In this document: in pieces, positions 61,072 to 64,000 of the stretch | How positions within the stretch are numbered: the stretch's first letter is position 1 | Layout: the number at the start of each line of letters is the position of its first letter | DNA from: an uncultured Clostridia bacterium | GTDB taxonomy: Bacteria; Bacillota; Clostridia; TANB77; CAG-508 | Reading direction: 5' to 3' | Assembly (NCBI GenBank): GCA_947581825.1 | Contig: CANPVP010000003.1 | Location: 1-64,000, forward strand | DNA length: 64,000 nucleotides | Program-made: the position numbers and the translations under genes | Notes under the pieces: model-generated | Told to the model about the DNA's origin: nothing | The model's database searches: none | Seen by the model: only the letters and a program-made list of their open reading frames with translations

Positions 61072-62304
61072 ATGAGAGTAGTTGTAACTGGAATGGGGCT
61101 AGTTACTCCAATAGGTAATACAATAGAAGAGTTTTGGAAAAATGTAAAATTAGGAAAGAATGGAATAAGTAAAATAGAAAATTTTGATACATCAGATTTT
61201 AAAGTAAAATTGGCAGCAGAGATAAAGGATTTTGATTATACTGGTTATATAGATCCTAAATCAGCCAAAAGAATGGATAGATTTAGCCAATTTGGGGTAG
61301 TTGCTGCAAAGCAAGCAATTTTAGATTCAAAATTAGATATAGAAAAAGAAGATAAATATAAAATAGGTGTTAGTGTAGGCTGTGGCATAGGAGGTTTAGA
61401 CATTATAGAAAAAGAAACTGAAAAAATGAACGAAAAAGGTCCAGGAAAAATTCATCCTTTAACAGCACCTTTAGTATTAGGTAATATGGTAGCAGCCAAT
61501 ATTGCAAAAGAAGTAGGATGCATGGGAAAATGTCTAGATATTTGTACAGCATGTGCTAGTGGAACAAATTCTATTGGAGAAGCTTTTAGAAGTATAAAAC
61601 ATGGTGAAATGGATGTAATATTAGCTGGTGGTGTAGATAGTTCTATTTGTAGAATAGGTGTTGCTAGTTTTCAAGGGCTAACAGCATTAACAACAAGTGA
61701 TAATCCTGATAGAGCTAGTATTCCATTTGATAAAGAAAGAAATGGCTTCATAACAGGTGAAGGAGCAGGAGTACTTGTATTAGAAGAATTAGAACATGCA
61801 ATAAAAAGAGGGGCTAAAATTTATGGAGAAATTGTAGGATATGGAGCAACTTGTGATGCTTATCATGTAACAACTCCTAGAGAAGATGGTATAGCAGTAG
61901 CAAAGGCAATAGAATTAGCGATGGAAGAAGCTAATGTAAAAAGTGAAGAAATAGATTATATAAATGCACATGGAACAAGTACATACTATAATGATTTAAC
62001 TGAAACAAGAGCAATAAAACTAGCATTAGGAGAATATGCAAAAAAAGTAAAAATAAATTCAACAAAATCAATGACAGGTCACTTATTTGCAGCCTCAGGT
62101 GCAGTAGAAGCAATTACCTGTATAAAATCAATAGAAGATTCATATGTACATCAAACAGTTGGATTAGAGGTAGATGATCCAGAATGTGATTTAGATTATT
62201 GTAAAGGACAAGGAATAGAAATGCCTGTTAATGTTGCAATAAGCAATTCTATGGGGTTCGGCGGACATAATGCAACAATTGTTATAAAAAAATATAATAA
62301 GTAA
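61072..62304 (+). CDS. fabF: 3-oxoacyl-ACP synthase II
   Basis: A 410-aa condensing enzyme of fatty-acid elongation. The catalytic Cys161 is in CTACASGTNS; His residues are in NAHGTSTYYNDLTE and STKSMTGHLFAASGAVEA. VVVTGMGLVTPIGN is the canonical start. It stands alone without other fab genes, so it may be a stand-alone KAS II or a paralogue. AAGGG/TAGGTGA lies upstream of the ATG. Confidence 0.92.
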   Translation: MRVVVTGMGLVTPIGNTIEEFWKNVKLGKNGISKIENFDTSDFKVKLAAEIKDFDYTGYIDPKSAKRMDRFSQFGVVAAKQAILDSKLDIEKEDKYKIGVSVGCGIGGLDIIEKETEKMNEKGPGKIHPLTAPLVLGNMVAANIAKEVGCMGKCLDICTACASGTNSIGEAFRSIKHGEMDVILAGGVDSSICRIGVASFQGLTALTTSDNPDRASIPFDKERNGFITGEGAGVLVLEELEHAIKRGAKIYGEIVGYGATCDAYHVTTPREDGIAVAKAIELAMEEANVKSEEIDYINAHGTSTYYNDLTETRAIKLALGEYAKKVKINSTKSMTGHLFAASGAVEAITCIKSIEDSYVHQTVGLEVDDPECDLDYCKGQGIEMPVNVAISNSMGFGGHNATIVIKKYNK

Positions 62305-62459
62305 TATAAAGTTAATATATAAAAAGCTTTGTATAACAAATCATTTTTATGAAATAATAAATAAAAATAGTGTGGCTGTTGAAATAATTATAATTTTGGC
62401 TGTTACCAATTTAATTATTTTTTTATCAGATATAAAGTAAAGAAAGGAATGAAAAGAAT

Positions 62460-63014
62460 ATGAGAAAAAATATTAAAACTACAGAAGCAATATTCCCAAT
62501 GCCAGTATTAATGGTGGCAACATATAATGAAGATGGAAGTGTTGATGTAATGAATGCAGCATGGGGAACTATGCTAGAAAGAGACAATGTAATACTTAAT
62601 TTAACAGAAACACATAAAACTGTTAAAAATATTAAAGAAAGAAAAGCTTTTACAGTTAGTATTGCAGATAGCAAACATGTTGTAGAAGCAGATTATTTTG
62701 GAATAGCATCAGGAAATACTACACCAAATAAATTTGAAAACAGCAAACTTACAGCAACTAAATCAGAAAAAGTTAATGCACCAATTATCAATGAATTTCC
62801 AATATGTATGGAATGCGAATTTATAGAATATGGAGAATGTGGAGTTATAGGCAAAGTTGTAAATACATCAGTTGATGAAAATGTGATGAATGGAGAAAAT
62901 GTTGATATTGAAAAGGTTTCAGCAATAGCTTTTGATCCATATACTCATGGATATTATAAAGTTACTGAAAGAGTAGGAAATGCTTTTAAAGATGGAATGC
63001 AATTAAAGCAATAA
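62460..63014 (+). CDS. Flavin reductase-like (FMN-binding split-barrel) protein
   Basis: A 184-aa protein with the flavin reductase domain pattern: PMPVLMVATYNEDG, MNAAWGTML, TVKNIKERKAFTVSIAD, and a Tyr-Gly-ended Phe-Asp-Pro region (FDPYTHGYYKV). It binds FMN and may reduce it or act as an oxidoreductase; the partner is not visible. SD AAAGGA. Confidence 0.85.
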   Translation: MRKNIKTTEAIFPMPVLMVATYNEDGSVDVMNAAWGTMLERDNVILNLTETHKTVKNIKERKAFTVSIADSKHVVEADYFGIASGNTTPNKFENSKLTATKSEKVNAPIINEFPICMECEFIEYGECGVIGKVVNTSVDENVMNGENVDIEKVSAIAFDPYTHGYYKVTERVGNAFKDGMQLKQ

Positions 63015-63030
63015 AATTGATTATAATTAA

Positions 63031-63075
63031 AAAAACACAAACGGATGATTATTAATCGTCCGTTTGTGTTTTTTT
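63031..63075. terminator. Bidirectional terminator
   Basis: AAACACAAACGGATGATT, loop ATT, AATCGTCCGTTTGTGTTT. The core GGATGATT-ATT-AATCGTCC resembles the dispersed palindromes at 10089 and 18659. It separates convergent genes. Confidence 0.85.
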
Positions 63076-63122
63076 GATTTGCTTTTTGTAAAAAGGGAGA
63101 AATTAAAATTAGTATTTATTGC

Positions 63123-63893
63123 TTAATAGCTTTCTATGAATAATGCTTTAGCAATATAAGGAATGACCTCATCAAAATTATACCATCCAGAGCTTTTACT
63201 ATTATTTTTTCCACCATTAGGATTAGAAACATAAACCATATCATTTCCATCAGAAGCAAGCAATACCATATAGTGAGAATCGGTTGTCCAACGGTTTTCT
63301 TTAGGTTTATTCCATACGCAAATTAAAACAGGTCTATTAGACAACAAATGATTATTGATATAGTCTTTTGATAAATGAATAGAATCATAGTAGAAATCAG
63401 TAGAATTTATACCATATGATTCAGAAAATTCTTTTTTTAAAGAATCATAATTAAGAACCGGATAATATTTATTTCTCAAATCTTCTGGAGTAGCTTTAAT
63501 ATTATATCCACTTAAAATTATAGCCATAGAGGTAATTCCACATCCAGTTTCTTTCATATAATTGTTCCAGTATATATTTTTACTCCAAGAAGCATTTCCA
63601 TTTTGTTTATATTCAATATAAGTTTTTTGATTTTGTTCTATAGTAGTAAAGGTAGTGTAATAACCGTCTTTATTAGATACTTGTTTTTGTCCTATTCCTG
63701 AATATTTATCATTATTATCTTGTTTTATAACTTCGTATTCTCTATTTTGCACTGTATCATCAATATTACCAATTAAATCTAATATTTCACTACGAAATAA
63801 TATTTTTCTTATTATTAGTATTAAAATTATAAAAATAATTAATAGTACTATAAATTTTTTGATATTAAATCTTTTGTTAAATTTTTTCCTCAT
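63123..63893 (-). CDS. Membrane-anchored C39-like peptidase
   Basis: A 256-aa protein. Residues about 14-31 are a signal anchor (IVLLIIFIILILIIRKIL). The C39_2-type papain-fold domain (about 105-256) has the catalytic Cys in ETGCGITSMA, His in DSHYMVLL, and Asn/Asp in VSNPNGG. It is probably an envelope cysteine peptidase acting on surface peptides or peptidoglycan. SD GGAGGTG before the ATG. Nothing recognisable lies in the 107 nt up to the window end. Confidence 0.8.
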   Translation of the reverse strand: MRKKFNKRFNIKKFIVLLIIFIILILIIRKILFRSEILDLIGNIDDTVQNREYEVIKQDNNDKYSGIGQKQVSNKDGYYTTFTTIEQNQKTYIEYKQNGNASWSKNIYWNNYMKETGCGITSMAIILSGYNIKATPEDLRNKYYPVLNYDSLKKEFSESYGINSTDFYYDSIHLSKDYINNHLLSNRPVLICVWNKPKENRWTTDSHYMVLLASDGNDMVYVSNPNGGKNNSKSSGWYNFDEVIPYIAKALFIESY

Positions 63894-64000
63894 AAAGCAC
63901 CTCCAAACTATTTTCAGTATAAAGGAAATAATCTTTTAGTGTTTTAATAAAAACTTAATAAAATCTTAAATTTTTCTTACAATTTCGAGAAAAAATAGAA

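Overview
The window is AT-rich DNA with the gene content of a Gram-positive, spore-forming-lineage Firmicute, most likely an uncultured gut Clostridia. Supporting signs are a germination protease (gpr), ThyA/FolA, RelA/SpoT, a class-B-like sortase with LPxTG substrates, dockerin and FN3 surface proteins, strong SD sequences and intrinsic terminators. Species cannot be fixed from the sequence. No rRNA, CRISPR array, transposase, prophage or riboswitch of a class I recognise was seen. Two tRNA genes are present.

Layout: 1-3.8 kb holds secreted or wall-anchored proteins: two tandem LPQTG proteins with Asn/Thr-rich stalks, and a PPC-like/dockerin protein. 3.8-4.7 kb is a gene-poor stretch with a candidate small RNA, a GC-rich tandem repeat and tRNA-Gln and tRNA-His on the minus strand. 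4.7-10 kb is proteostasis and translation (tig, clpP, clpX, rpsB, tsf). 10.2-12.7 kb is a Zn/Mn-type ABC importer. 12.8-26.9 kb is housekeeping: udk, thyA-folA, a PH-domain protein, glmM, metG, a P-loop kinase, nadD, rpmF, murB-yvcK, a glycogen debranching enzyme and holA. A GC-rich orphan gene at 20.4-20.9 kb interrupts it.

27-31.3 kb encodes two more large secreted proteins (LRR/FN3 and FN3/dockerin). 31.4-37.4 kb has gpr, a fused nucleoside kinase, an RNHCP zinc protein, a U32 peptidase and a 48-aa Cys-rich peptide. 37.5-42 kb has an L,D-transpeptidase with an Asn/Thr tail, dapA, a 57-aa membrane peptide, rpmE, an LPKTG protein and a convergent sortase. 42.1-43.8 kb is a compositionally foreign ABC exporter. 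44-50.8 kb has a Y-family polymerase behind a LexA-like box, then a Bce-like ABC transporter followed by a response regulator and histidine kinase. 50.9-53 kb is a little-known three-gene cluster (nucleotidyltransferase-like, unknown, HD hydrolase). 53.2-59 kb is the recJ-relA-MBL-hisS cluster. 59.2-63.9 kb has a membrane GDPD, fabF, a flavin reductase-like protein and an anchored C39-like peptidase.

Working together: the surface proteins, sortase, L,D-transpeptidase, murB, glmM and dapA all concern the cell wall and its decoration. The ABC/two-component block looks like a self-regulated sensor and resistance module for cell-envelope-active peptides. The most promising unexplained items are the three-hairpin small-RNA candidate (3.81-3.96 kb), the GC-rich 88-nt tandem repeat (4.17-4.38 kb), a 210-bp fold-back element (48.68-48.89 kb), the foreign gene with an SD-masking hairpin (20.4-20.9 kb), the NTase/HD cluster and the Cys-rich mini-protein.
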